A stretch of DNA of 64,000 nt from Nemophila menziesii (taxonomy: Eukaryota; Streptophyta; Magnoliopsida; Boraginales; Hydrophyllaceae), in assembly GCA_029959085.1 (NCBI GenBank), contig JARWIR010000002.1:33815733-33879732 (forward strand), read 5' to 3'. The translations under genes and the position numbers were made by a program. Of the stretch, positions 48,895 to 61,961 are shown piece by piece; the first letter of the stretch is position 1, and each line of letters starts with the position of its first letter. A model generated the notes under the pieces. That model did no database searches. It saw nothing but the letters and a program-made list of their open reading frames with translations, and had not been told where the DNA came from.

Positions 48895-50910
48895 TCTAAG
48901 ATCATCTGTTTTACGTTTTGAGATGTGTTTTGTTGACTTTTAGGTTGTTTTTAATATTCTATTTTAGGATATCGTATTTTGGGTTCGTTAGGGTTTTACC
49001 AACCGTAACATTCAACCCTAATTTCAAAAATATCTAACATTATACCCTAAATCGTAAACACATAACCTTAACCCTATAACCTACACCTAATCCATCACCA
49101 TAAGCCCTAAATACTAACCATAAACACTAACAATAAACCGTAACCAGAAACCCCAAACACTAGACACTAAACCCTATACCCTAATCCCAAAACCTTAATC
49201 ACAGAACCTAACCATGGAAAGGATACTAACGTGAAGATTTGGCTCGTTTCTATCATTCAAACACTTTGTAAACCGTTTTTATGATTTTTGAAGTTCCCGG
49301 GAGGATTTTTGCTAAATTTCGCATACTTTCTCCGAATGGGGCACATAATATATGTTTTTTGAGTGCGTTGGGCCTTCTTGGACCTTCAGATGGCTTCGCC
49401 ATCTAAGATCATCTGTTTTACGTTTTGAGATGTGTTTTGTTGACTTTTAGATTGTTTTTAATATACTATTTTAGGATATCGTATTTTGGGTCCGTTAGGT
49501 TTTTACCAACCATAACATTCAACCCTAAGTTCAAAAATCTCTAACATTATACCCTAAACAATAAACAAAAAACCTTAACCCTATAACCTACACCAAATCC
49601 ATCACCATAAGCCCTAAATACTAACCATAACCACTAACAATAAACCGTAACCAGAAACCCAAAACCCTAGACACTAAACCCTATACCCTAATCCCAAAAC
49701 CTTAATCACAGAACCTAACCATGGAAAGGATAATAACGTGAAGATTTGGCTCGTTTCTATCATTCAAACACTTTGTAAACCGTTTTTAAGATTTTTGAAG
49801 TTCCCGGGAGGATTTTTGCTAACTTTCGCATACTTTCTCTGAATGGGGCACATAATATATGTTTTTTGTGTGCGTTGGGCCTTCTTGGACCGCAGATGGC
49901 TTCGCCATCTAAGATCATCTGTTTTACGTTTTGAGATGTGTTTTGTTGACTTTTAGATTGTTTTTAATATTCTATTTCAGATATCGTATTGTGCGTCCGT
50001 TAGGTTTTTAACAACCATAACATTCAACACTAATTTCTAAAATCTCTAACATTATACCCTAAACAATAAACAAAAAACCTTAACCTATAACCTACACCTA
50101 ATCCATCACCATAAGCCCTAAATACTAACCATAACCACTAACAATAAACCGTAAAAAGAAACCCCAAACCCTAGACACTAAACTTTATACCCTAATCCCA
50201 AAACCTTAATCACAGAAACCTAACCATGGAAAGGATAATAACGTGAAGATTTTGGCTCGTTTCTATCATTCAAACACACTGCAAACCGTTTTTAAGTTTG
50301 TTGAAGTTCCCGGGAGGATTTTTGCTAACTTTCGCATGCTTTCTAAGAATGGGGCACATAATATATGTTTTTTTAGTGCATTGGGCCTTCTGGGACCGAT
50401 AGATGGCTTTTCCATCTAAGATCATCTGTTTTACGTTTTGATGACTTTTAGGTTATTTTTAATATTCTATTTTAGGATATTGTATTTTGGGTCCGTTAGG
50501 TTTTTACCAACCGTAACATTCAACCCTAATTTCTAAGATCTCTAACATTATACCCTAAATCATAAACACAAAATCTTAACCTTATAACACACACCTAATC
50601 CATCACCATAAGCCCTAAATACTAACAATAAACACTAACAATAAACCGTAACCAGAAACCCCAAACCCCAGACACTAAACCCTATACCCTATCCCAAAAC
50701 CTTAATCACAGAAACCTAACCATGGAAAGGATAATAACGTGAAGATTTAGTCTCGTTTCTATCATCCAAACACTTTGTAAAGCTTTTAAAAGATTTTTGA
50801 AGTTCCAGGGAGGATTTTCGCTAACTTTCGCTTACTTTCTGAGAATGGTGCATATAATATATGTTTTTTGAGTGTTGTGGGCCTTTTGGGACCGACAGAT
50901 GGCTTCGCCA
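48895..50910 (+). repeat. Tetramer HOR unit 7 (2,016 bp)
   Basis: Monomers are 48895-49401 (A), 49402-49907 (B), 49908-50414 (C) and 50415-50910 (D). The A ends GGACCTTCAG, the B has CCCTAAGTTC with TGTGTGCGTTGGG, and the D has GTAAAGCTTTT and CGCTTAC. Confidence 0.93.
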
Positions 50911-52925
50911 TCTAAGATCATCTGTTTTACGTTTTGAGATGTGTTTTGTTGACTTTTAGGTTGTTTTTAATATTCTATTTTAGGATATCGTATTTTGGGT
51001 TCGTTAGGGTTTTACCAACCGTAACATTCAACCCTAATTTCAAAAATATCTAACATTATACCCTAAATCGTAAACACATAACCTTAACCCTATAACCTAC
51101 ACCTAATCCATCACCATAAGCCCTAAATACTAACCATAAACACTAACAATAAACCGTAACCAGAAACCCCAAACACTAGACACTAAACCCTATACCCTAA
51201 TCCCAAAACCTTAATCACAGAACCTAACCATGGAAAGGATACTAACGTGAAGATTTGGCTCGTTTCTATCATTCAAACACTTTGTAAACCGTTTTTATGA
51301 TTTTTGAAGTTCCCGGGAGGATTTTTGCTAAATTTCGCATACTTTCTCCGAATGGGGCACATAATATATGTTTTTTGAGTGCGTTGGGCCTTCTTGGACC
51401 TTCAGATGGCTTCGCCATCTAAGATCATCTGTTTTACGTTTTGAGATGTGTTTTGTTGACTTTTAGATTGTTTTTAATATACTATTTTAGGATATCGTAT
51501 TTTGGGTCCGTTAGGTTTTTACCAACCATAACATTCAACCCTAAGTTCAAAAATCTCTAACATTATACCCTAAACAATAAACAAAAAACCTTAACCCTAT
51601 AACCTACACCAAATCCATCACCATAAGCCCTAAATACTAACCATAACCACTAACAATAAACCGTAACCAGAAACCCAAAACCCTAGACACTAAACCCTAT
51701 ACCCTAATCCCAAAACCTTAATCACAGAACCTAACCATGGAAAGGATAATAACGTGAAGATTTGGCTCGTTTCTATCATTCAAACACTTTGTAAACCGTT
51801 TTTAAGATTTTTGAAGTTCCCGGGAGGATTTTTGCTAACTTTCGCATACTTTCTCTGAATGGGGCACATAATATATTTTTTTGTGTGCGTTGGGCCTTCT
51901 TGGACCGCAGATGGCTTCGCCATCTAAGATCATCTGTTTTACGTTTTGAGATGTGTTTTGTTGACTTTTAGATTGTTTTTAATATTCTATTTCAGATATC
52001 GTATTGTGCGTCCGTTAGGTTTTTAACAACCATAACATTCAACACTAATTTCTAAAATCTCTAACATTATACCCTAAACAATAAACAAAAAACCTTAACC
52101 TATAACCTACACCTAATCCATCACCATAAGCCCTAAATACTAACCATAACCACTAACAATAAACCGTAAAAAGAAACCCCAAACCCTAGACACTAAACTT
52201 TATACCCTAATCCCAAAACCTTAATCACAGAAACCTAACCATGGAAAGGATAATAACGTGAAGATTTTGGCTCGTTTCTATCATTCAAACACACTGCAAA
52301 CCGTTTTTAAGTTTGTTGAAGTTCCCGGGAGGATTTTTGCTAACTTTCGCATGCTTTCTAAGAATGGGGCACATAATATATGTTTTTTTAGTGCATTGGG
52401 CCTTCTGGGACCGATAGATGGCTTTTCCATCTAAGATCATCTGTTTTACGTTTTGATGACTTTTAGGTTATTTTTAATATTCTATTTTAGGATATTGTAT
52501 TTTGGGTCCGTTAGGTTTTTACCAACCGTAACATTCAACCCTAATTTCTAAGATCTCTAACATTATACCCTAAATCATAAACACAAAATCTTAACCTTAT
52601 AACACACACCTAATCCATCACCATAAGCCCTAAATACTAACAATAAACACTAACAATAAACCGTAACCAGAAACCCCAAACCCCAGACACTAAACCCTAT
52701 ACCCTATCCCAAAACCTTAATCACAGAAACCTAACCATGGAAAGGATAATAACGTGAAGATTTAGTCTCGTTTCTATCATCCAAACACTTTGTAAAGCTT
52801 TTAAAAGATTTTTGAATTTCCAGGGAGGATTTTCGCTAACTTTCGCTTACTTTCTGAGAATGGTGCATATAATATATGTTTTTTGAGTGTTGTGGGCCTT
52901 TTGGGACCGACAGATGGCTTCGCCA
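50911..52925 (+). repeat. Tetramer HOR unit 8 (2,015 bp)
   Basis: Monomers are 50911-51417 (A), 51418-51922 (B, 505), 51923-52429 (C) and 52430-52925 (D). The B has lost the G in ATATATGTTTTTTGTG near 51887. The D has GTAAAGCTTTT and private GAATTTCCAGGG. Confidence 0.93.
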
Positions 52926-54941
52926 TCTAAGATCATCTGTTTTACGTTTTGAGATGTGTTTTGTTGACTTTTAGGTTGTTTTTAATATTCTATTTTAGGA
53001 TATCGTATTTTGGGTTCGTTAGGGTTTTACCAACCGTAACATTCAACCCTAATTTCAAAAATATCTAACATTATACCCTAAATCGTAAACACATAACCTT
53101 AACCCTATAACCTACACCTAATCCATCACCATAAGCCCTAAATACTAACCATAAACACTAACAATAAACCGTAACCAGAAACCCCAAACACTAGACACTA
53201 AACCCTATACCCTAATCCCAAAACCTTAATCACAGAACCTAACCATGGAAAGGATACTAACGTGAAGATTTGGCTCGTTTCTATCATTCAAACACTTTGT
53301 AAACCGTTTTTATGATTTTTGAAGTTCCCGGGAGGATTTTTGCTAAATTTCGCATACTTTCTCCGAATGGGGCACATAATATATGTTTTTTGAGTGCGTT
53401 GGGCCTTCTTGGACCTTCAGATGGCTTCGCCATCTAAGATCATCTGTTTTACGTTTTGAGATGTGTTTTGTTGACTTTTAGATTGTTTTTAATATACTAT
53501 TTTAGGATATCGTATTTTGGGTCCGTTAGGTTTTTACCAACCATAACATTCAACCCTAAGTTCAAAAATCTCTAACATTATACCCTAAACAATAAACAAA
53601 AAACCTTAACCCTATAACCTACACCAAATCCATCACCATAAGCCCTAAATACTAACCATAACCACTAACAATAAACCGTAACCAGAAACCCAAAACCCTA
53701 GACACTAAACCCTATACCCTAATCCCAAAACCTTAATCACAGAACCTAACCATGGAAAGGATAATAACGTGAAGATTTGGCTCGTTTCTATCATTCAAAC
53801 ACTTTGTAAACCGTTTTTAAGATTTTTGAAGTTCCCGGGAGGATTTTTGCTAACTTTCGCATACTTTCTCTGAATGGGGCACATAATATATGTTTTTTGT
53901 GTGCGTTGGGCCTTCTTGGACCGCAGATGGCTTCGCCATCTAAGATCATCTGTTTTACGTTTTGAGATGTGTTTTGTTGACTTTTAGATTGTTTTTAATA
54001 TTCTATTTCAGATATCGTATTGTGCGTCCGTTAGGTTTTTAACAACCATAACATTCAACACTAATTTCTAAAATCTCTAACATTATACCCTAAACAATAA
54101 ACAAAAAACCTTAACCTATAACCTACACCTAATCCATCACCATAAGCCCTAAATACTAACCATAACCACTAACAATAAACCGTAAAAAGAAACCCCAAAC
54201 CCTAGACACTAAACTTTATACCCTAATCCCAAAACCTTAATCACAGAAACCTAACCATGGAAAGGATAATAACGTGAAGATTTTGGCTCGTTTCTATCAT
54301 TCAAACACACTGCAAACCGTTTTTAAGTTTGTTGAAGTTCCCGGGAGGATTTTTGCTAACTTTCGCATGCTTTCTAAGAATGGGGCACATAATATATGTT
54401 TTTTTAGTGCATTGGGCCTTCTGGGACCGATAGATGGCTTTTCCATCTAAGATCATCTGTTTTACGTTTTGATGACTTTTAGGTTATTTTTAATATTCTA
54501 TTTTAGGATATTGTATTTTGGGTCCGTTAGGTTTTTACCAACCGTAACATTCAACCCTAATTTCTAATATCTCTAACATTATACCCTAAATCATAAACAC
54601 AAAACCTTAACCTTATAACACACACCTAATCCATCACCATAAGCCCTAAATACTAACAATAAACACTAACAATAAACCGTAACCAGAAACCCCAAACCCT
54701 AGACACTAAACCCTATACCCTATCCCAAAACCTTAATCACAGAAACCTAACCATGGAAAGGATAATAACGTGAAGATTTAGTCTCGTTTCTATCATCCAA
54801 ACACTTTGTAAACCGTTTAAAAGATTTTTGAAGTTCCAGGGAGGATTTTCGCTAACTTTCGCATACTTTCTGAGAATGGTGCATATAATATATGTTTTTT
54901 GAGTGCTGTGGGCCTTTTGGGACCGACAGATGGCTTCGCCA
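52926..54941 (+). repeat. Tetramer HOR unit 9 (2,016 bp)
   Basis: Monomers are 52926-53432 (A), 53433-53938 (B, 506), 53939-54445 (C) and 54446-54941 (D). A, B and C are ordinary Region III forms. The D is a Region II form (see its own entry). Confidence 0.93.
54446..54941 (+). repeat. Region II-type D monomer inside Region III (496 bp)
   Basis: This D has CACAAAACC, CAAACCCTAGAC, GTAAACCGTTT, CGCATACTTTC and GTGCTGTGGGCC. Those are the forms of the D monomers at 24649, 31001 and 34831. The other Region III D monomers have CACAAAATC and CCCCAGAC, and mostly GTGTTGTGGGCC. By eye it differs from 24649-25144 only at CTAATATCTC against CTAAGATCTC. The C before it and the A after it are ordinary Region III forms, so the transferred tract is about one monomer. 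Confidence 0.85.
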
Positions 54942-56956
54942 TCTAAGATCATCTGTTTTACGTTTTGAGATGTGTTTTGTTGACTTTTAGGTTGTTTTTA
55001 ATATTCTATTTTAGGATATCGTATTTTGGGTTCGTTAGGGTTTTACCAACCGTAACATTCAACCCTAATTTCAAAAATATCTAACATTATACCCTAAATC
55101 GTAAACACATAACCTTAACCCTATAACCTACACCTAATCCATCACCATAAGCCCTAAATACTAACCATAAACACTAACAATAAACCGTAACCAGAAACCC
55201 CAAACACTAGACACTAAACCCTATACCCTAATCCCAAAACCTTAATCACAGAACCTAACCATGGAAAGGATACTAACGTGAAGATTTGGCTCGTTTCTAT
55301 CATTCAAACACTTTGTAAACCGTTTTTATGATTTTTGAAGTTCCCGGGAGGATTTTTGCTAAATTTCGCATACTTTCTCCGAATGGGGCACATAATATAT
55401 GTTTTTTGAGTGCGTTGGGCCTTCTTGGACCTTCAGATGGCTTCGCCATCTAAGATCATCTGTTTTACGTTTTGAGATGTGTTTTGTTGACTTTTAGATT
55501 GTTTTTAATATACTATTTTAGGATATCGTATTTTGGGTCCGTTAGGTTTTTACCAACCATAACATTCAACCCTAAGTTCAAAAATCTCTAACATTATACC
55601 CTAAACAATAAACAAAAAACCTTAACCCTATAACCTACACCAAATCCATCACCATAAGCCCTAAATACTAACCATAACCACTAACAATAAACCGTAACCA
55701 GAAACCCAAAACCCTAGACACTAAACCCTATACCCTAATCCCAAAACCTTAATCACAGAACCTAACCATGGAAAGGATAATAACGTGAAGATTTGGCTCG
55801 TTTCTATCATTCAAACACTTTGTAAACCGTTTTTAAGATTTTTGAAGTTCCCGGGAGGATTTTTGCTAACTTTCGCATACTTTCTCTGAATGGGGCACAT
55901 AATATATTTTTTTGTGTGCGTTGGGCCTTCTTGGACCGCAGATGGCTTCGCCATCTAAGATCATCTGTTTTACGTTTTGAGATGTGTTTTGTTGACTTTT
56001 AGATTGTTTTTAATATTCTATTTCAGATATCGTATTGTGCGTCCGTTAGGTTTTTAACAACCATAACATTCAACACTAATTTCTAAAATCTCTAACATTA
56101 TACCCTAAACAATAAACAAAAAACCTTAACCTATAACCTACACCTAATCCATCACCATAAGCCCTAAATACTAACCATAACCACTAACAATAAACCGTAA
56201 AAAGAAACCCCAAACCCTAGACACTAAACTTTATACCCTAATCCCAAAACCTTAATCACAGAAACCTAACCATGGAAAGGATAATAACGTGAAGATTTTG
56301 GCTCGTTTCTATCATTCAAACACACTGCAAACCGTTTTTAAGTTTGTTGAAGTTCCCGGGAGGATTTTTGCTAACTTTCGCATGCTTTCTAAGAATGGGG
56401 CACATAATATATGTTTTTTTAGTGCATTGGGCCTTCTGGGACCGATAGATGGCTTTTCCATCTAAGATCATCTGTTTTACGTTTTGATGACTTTTAGGTT
56501 ATTTTTAATATTCTATTTTAGGATATTGTATTTTGGGTCCGTTAGGTTTTTACCAACCGTAACATTCAACCCTAATTTCTAAGATCTCTAACATTATACC
56601 CTAAATCATAAACACAAAATCTTAACCTTATAACACACACCTAATCCATCACCATAAGCCCTAAATACTAACAATAAACACTAACAATAAACCGTAACCA
56701 GAAACCCCAAACCCCAGACACTAAACCCTATACCCTATCCCAAAACCTTAATCACAGAAACCTAACCATGGAAAGGATAATAACGTGAAGATTTAGTCTC
56801 GTTTCTATCATCCAAACACTTTGTAAACCGTTTAAAAGATTTTTGAAGTTCCAGGGAGGATTTTCGCTAACTTTCGCTTACTTTCTGAGAATGGTGCATA
56901 TAATATATGTTTTTTGAGTGTTGTGGGCCTTTTGGGACCGACAGATGGCTTCGCCA
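54942..56956 (+). repeat. Tetramer HOR unit 10 (2,015 bp)
   Basis: Monomers are 54942-55448 (A), 55449-55953 (B, 505), 55954-56460 (C) and 56461-56956 (D). The B shares the single-G loss of units 8 and 11. The D has GTAAACCGTTT with CCAGGGAGG and CGCTTAC. Confidence 0.93.
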
Positions 56957-58971
56957 TCTAAGATCATCTGTTTTACGTTTTGAGATGTGTTTTGTTGACT
57001 TTTAGGTTGTTTTAAATATTCTATTTTAGGATATCGTATTTTGGGTTCGTTAGGGTTTTACCAACCGTAACATTCAACCCTAATTTCAAAAATATCTAAC
57101 ATTATACCCTAAATCGTAAACACATAACCTTAACCCTATAACCTACACCTAATCCATCACCATAAGCCCTAAATACTAACCATAAACACTAACAATAAAC
57201 CGTAACCAGAAACCCCAAACACTAGACACTAAACCCTATACCCTAATCCCAAAACCTTAATCACAGAACCTAACCATGGAAAGGATACTAACGTGAAGAT
57301 TTGGCTCGTTTCTATCATTCAAACACTTTGTAAACCGTTTTTATGATTTTTGAAGTTCCCGGGAGGATTTTTGCTAAATTTCGCATACTTTCTCCGAATG
57401 GGGCACATAATATATGTTTTTTGAGTGCGTTGGGCCTTCTTGGACCTTCAGATGGCTTCGCCATCTAAGATCATCTGTTTTACGTTTTGAGATGTGTTTT
57501 GTTGACTTTTAGATTGTTTTTAATATACTATTTTAGGATATCGTATTTTGGGTCCGTTAGGTTTTTACCAACCATAACATTCAACCCTAAGTTCAAAAAT
57601 CTCTAACATTATACCCTAAACAATAAACAAAAAACCTTAACCCTATAACCTACACCAAATCCATCACCATAAGCCCTAAATACTAACCATAACCACTAAC
57701 AATAAACCGTAACCAGAAACCCAAAACCCTAGACACTAAACCCTATACCCTAATCCCAAAACCTTAATCACAGAACCTAACCATGGAAAGGATAATAACG
57801 TGAAGATTTGGCTCGTTTCTATCATTCAAACACTTTGTAAACCGTTTTTAAGATTTTTGAAGTTCCCGGGAGGATTTTTGCTAACTTTCGCATACTTTCT
57901 CTGAATGGGGCACATAATATATTTTTTTGTGTGCGTTGGGCCTTCTTGGACCGCAGATGGCTTCGCCATCTAAGATCATCTGTTTTACGTTTTGAGATGT
58001 GTTTTGTTGACTTTTAGATTGTTTTTAATATTCTATTTCAGATATCGTATTGTGCGTCCGTTAGGTTTTTAACAACCATAACATTCAACACTAATTTCTA
58101 AAATCTCTAACATTATACCCTAAACAATAAACAAAAAACCTTAACCTATAACCTACACCTAATCCATCACCATAAGCCCTAAATACTAACCATAACCACT
58201 AACAATAAACCGTAAAAAGAAACCCCAAACCCTAGACACTAAACTTTATACCCTAATCCCAAAACCTTAATCACAGAAACCTAACCATGGAAAGGATAAT
58301 AACGTGAAGATTTTGGCTCGTTTCTATCATTCAAACACACTGCAAACCGTTTTTAAGTTTGTTGAAGTTCCCGGGAGGATTTTTGCTAACTTTCGCATGC
58401 TTTCTAAGAATGGGGCACATAATATATGTTTTTTTAGTGCATTGGGCCTTCTGGGACCGATAGATGGCTTTTCCATCTAAGATCATCTGTTTTACGTTTT
58501 GATGACTTTTAGGTTATTTTTAATATTCTATTTTAGGATATTGTATTTTGGGTCCGTTAGGTTTTTACCAACCGTAACATTCAACCCTAATTTCTAAGAT
58601 CTCTAACATTATACCCTAAATCATAAACACAAAATCTTAACCTTATAACACACACCTAATCCATCACCATAAGCCCTAAATACTAACAATAAACACTAAC
58701 AATAAACCGTAACCAGAAACCCCAAACCCCAGACACTAAACCCTATACCCTATCCCAAAACCTTAATCACAGAAACCTAACCATGGAAAGGATAATAACG
58801 TGAAGATTTAGTCTCGTTTCTATCATCCAAACACTTTGTAAACCGTTTAAAAGATTTTTGAAGTTCCAGGGAGGATTTTCGCTAACTTTCGCTTACTTTC
58901 TGAGAATGGTGCATATAATATATGTTTTTTGAGTGTTGTGGGCCTTTTGGGACCGACAGATGGCTTCGCCA
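56957..58971 (+). repeat. Tetramer HOR unit 11 (2,015 bp)
   Basis: Monomers are 56957-57463 (A), 57464-57968 (B, 505), 57969-58475 (C) and 58476-58971 (D). The A has GTTTTAAATATTC, shared only with unit 12. Confidence 0.93.
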
Positions 58972-60987
58972 TCTAAGATCATCTGTTTTACGTTTTGAGA
59001 TGTGTTTTGTTGACTTTTAGGTTGTTTTAAATATTCTATTTTAGGATATCGTATTTTGGGTTCGTTAGGGTTTTACCAACCGTAACATTCAACCCTAATT
59101 TCAAAAATATCTAACATTATACCCTAAATCGTAAACACATAACCTTAACCCTATAACCTACACCTAATCCATCACCATAAGCCCTAAATACTAACCATAA
59201 ACACTAACAATAAACCGTAACCAGAAACCCCAAACACTAGACACTAAACCCTATACCCTAATCCCAAAACCTTAATCACAGAACCTAACCATGGAAAGGA
59301 TACTAACGTGAAGATTTGGCTCGTTTCTATCATTCAAACACTTTGTAAACCGTTTTTATGATTTTTGAAGTTCCCGGGAGGATTTTTGCTAAATTTCGCA
59401 TACTTTCTCCGAATGGGGCACATAATATATGTTTTTTGAGTGCGTTGGGCCTTCTTGGACCAGCAGATGGCTTCGCCATCTAAGATCATCTGTTTTACGT
59501 TTTGAGATGTGTTTTGTTGACTTTTAGATTGTTTTTAATATACTATTTTAGGATATCGTATTTTGGGTCCGTTAGGTTTTTACCAACCATAACATTCAAC
59601 CCTAATTTCAAAAATCTCTAACATTATACCCTAAAAAATAAACAAAAATCCTTAACCCAATAACCTACACCAAATCCATCACCATAAGCCCTAAATACTA
59701 ACCATAACCACTAACAATAAACCGTAACCAGAAACCCAAAACCCTAGACACTAAACACTATACCCTAATCCCAAAACCTTAATCACAGAACCTAACCATG
59801 GAAAGGATAATAACGTGAAGATTTGGCTCGTTTCTATCATTCAAACACTTTGTAAACCGTTTTTAAGATTTTTGAAGTTCCCGGTAGGATTTTTGCTAAC
59901 TTTCGCATACTTTCTCTGAATGGGGCACATAATATATGTTTTTTGTGTGCGTTGGGCCTTCTTGGACCGCAGATGGCTTCGCCATCTAAGATCATCTGTT
60001 TTACGTTTTGAGATGTGTTTTGTTGACCTTTAGATTGTTTTTAATATTCTATTTCAGATATCGTATTGTGCGTCCGTTAGGTTTTTAACAACCATAACAT
60101 TCAACACTAATTTCTAAAATTTCTAACATTATACCCTAAACAATAAACAAAAAACCTTAACCTATAACCTACACCTAATCCATCACCATAAGCCCTAAAT
60201 ACTAACCATAACCACTAACAATAAACCGTAAAAAGAAACCCCAAACCCTAGACACTAAACTTTATACCCTAATCCCAAAGCCTTAATCACAGAAACCTAA
60301 CCATGGAAAGGATAATAACGTGAAGATTTTGGCTCGTTTCTATCATTCAAACACACTGCAAACCGTTTTTAAGTTTGTTGAAGTTCCCGGGAGGATTTTT
60401 GCTAACTTTCGCATACTTTCTAAGAATGGGGCACATAATATATGTTTTTTTAGTGCATTGGGCCTTCTGGGACCGATAGATGGCTTTTCCATCTAAGATC
60501 ATCTGTTTTACGTTTTGATGACTTTTAGGTTATTTTTAATATTCTATTTTAGGATATTGTATTTTGGGTCCGTTAGGTTTTTACCAACCGTAACATTCAA
60601 CCCTAATTTCTAAGATCTCTAACATTATACCCTAAATCATAAACACAAAATCTTAACCTTATAACACACACCTAATCCATCACCATAAGCCCTAAATACT
60701 AACAATAAACACTAACAATAAACCGTAACCAGAAACCCCAAACCCCAGACACTAAACCCTATACCCTATCCCAAAACCTTAATCACAGAAACCTAACCAT
60801 GATAAGGATAATAACGTGAAGATTTTGTCTCGTTTCTATCATCCAAACACTTTGTAAACCGTTTAAAAGATTTTTGAAGTTCCAGGGAGGATTTTCGCTA
60901 ACTTTCGCATACTTTCTGAGAATGGTGCATATAATATATGTTTTTTGAGTGTTGTGGGCCTTTTGGGACCGACAGATGTCTTCGCCA
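58972..60987 (+). repeat. Tetramer HOR unit 12, most diverged (2,016 bp)
   Basis: Monomers are 58972-59478 (A), 59479-59984 (B), 59985-60491 (C) and 60492-60987 (D). The A has GTTTTAAATATTC but ends GGACCAGCAG. The B has many private changes (CCTAAAAAATAAAC, AATCCTTAACCCAATAACC, CCCGGTAGG). The C keeps CGCATACTTTC where units 1-11 have CGCATGC. The D has ACCATGATAAGG (CCATGG lost), GATTTTGTCTCG and AGATGTCTTCGCC. It marks the end of the homogenised tract. Confidence 0.92.
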
Positions 60988-61494
60988 TCTAAGATCATCT
61001 GTTTTACGTTTTGAGATGTGTTTTGTTGACTTTTAGGTTGTTTTTAATATTCTATTTTAGGATATCGTATTTTGGGTTCGTTAGGGTTTTACCAACCGTA
61101 ACATTCAACCCTAATTTCAAAAATATCTAACATTATACCCTAAATCGTAAACACATAACCTTAACCCTATAACCTACACCTAATCCATCACCATAAGCCC
61201 TAAATACTAACCATAAACACTAACAATAAACCGTAACCAGAAACCCCAAACACTAGACACTAAACCCTATACCCTAATCCCAAAACCTTAATCACAGAAC
61301 CTAATCATGGAAAGGATAATAACGTGAAGATTTGGCTCGTTTCTATCATTCAAACACTTTGTAAACCGTTTTTATGATTTTTGAAGTTCCCGGGAGGATT
61401 TTTGCTAACTTTCGCATACTTTCTCCTAATGGGGCACATAATATATGTTTTTTGAGTGCGTTGGGCCTTCTTGGACCGGCAGATGGCTTCGCCA

Positions 61495-61961
61495 TCTAAG
61501 ATCATCTGTTTTACATTTTGAGATGTGTTTTGTTGACTTTTAGATTGTTTTTAATATACTATTTTAGGATTTCGTATTTTTGGTCCGTTAGGTTTTTACC
61601 AACCATAACATTCTACCCTAATTTCAAAAATCTCTAACATTATACCCTAACCCATCACCATAAGCCCTAACTACTAACCATAACCACTAACAATAAACCG
61701 TAACCAGAAACCCAAAACCCTAGACACTAAACCCTATACCCTAATCCCAAAACCTTAATCACAGAACCTAACCATGGAAAGGATAATAACGTGAAGATTT
61801 GGCTCGTTTCTATCATTCAAACACTTTGTAAACCGTTTTTAAGATTTTTGAAGTTCCCGGGAGGATTTTTGCTAACTTTCGCATACTTTCTCCGAACGGG
61901 GCACATAATATATATTTTTTGTGTGCGTTGGGCCTTCTTGGACCGGCAGATGGCTTTGCCA
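61495..61961 (+). repeat. B monomer with middle deletion (467 bp)
   Basis: It has the CCCTAACCCATCACC junction of the 469-bp fusion monomers and GGATTTCGTA in the head. Its tail is B-like (GATTTGGCTCG, TTCTTGGACCGGCAG), not C-like. It therefore shows the middle deletion without the fusion to a C tail. Confidence 0.87.

Noticed and set aside
54737..54952. Recurrent minus-strand 71-codon open frame in D monomers (also at 6719, 8216, 24940, 31292, 35122, 60783, 62762), starting MILDGEAICRS.
   Set aside because: It lies in the tail of the satellite and is open only by chance of single bases. Where the plus strand reads CCTTTTAAGACC the frame meets TAA after RS, and where it reads CGCTTAC it meets TAA after LRK, so most D copies are closed. 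There is no sign of selection, and it starts across a monomer boundary.
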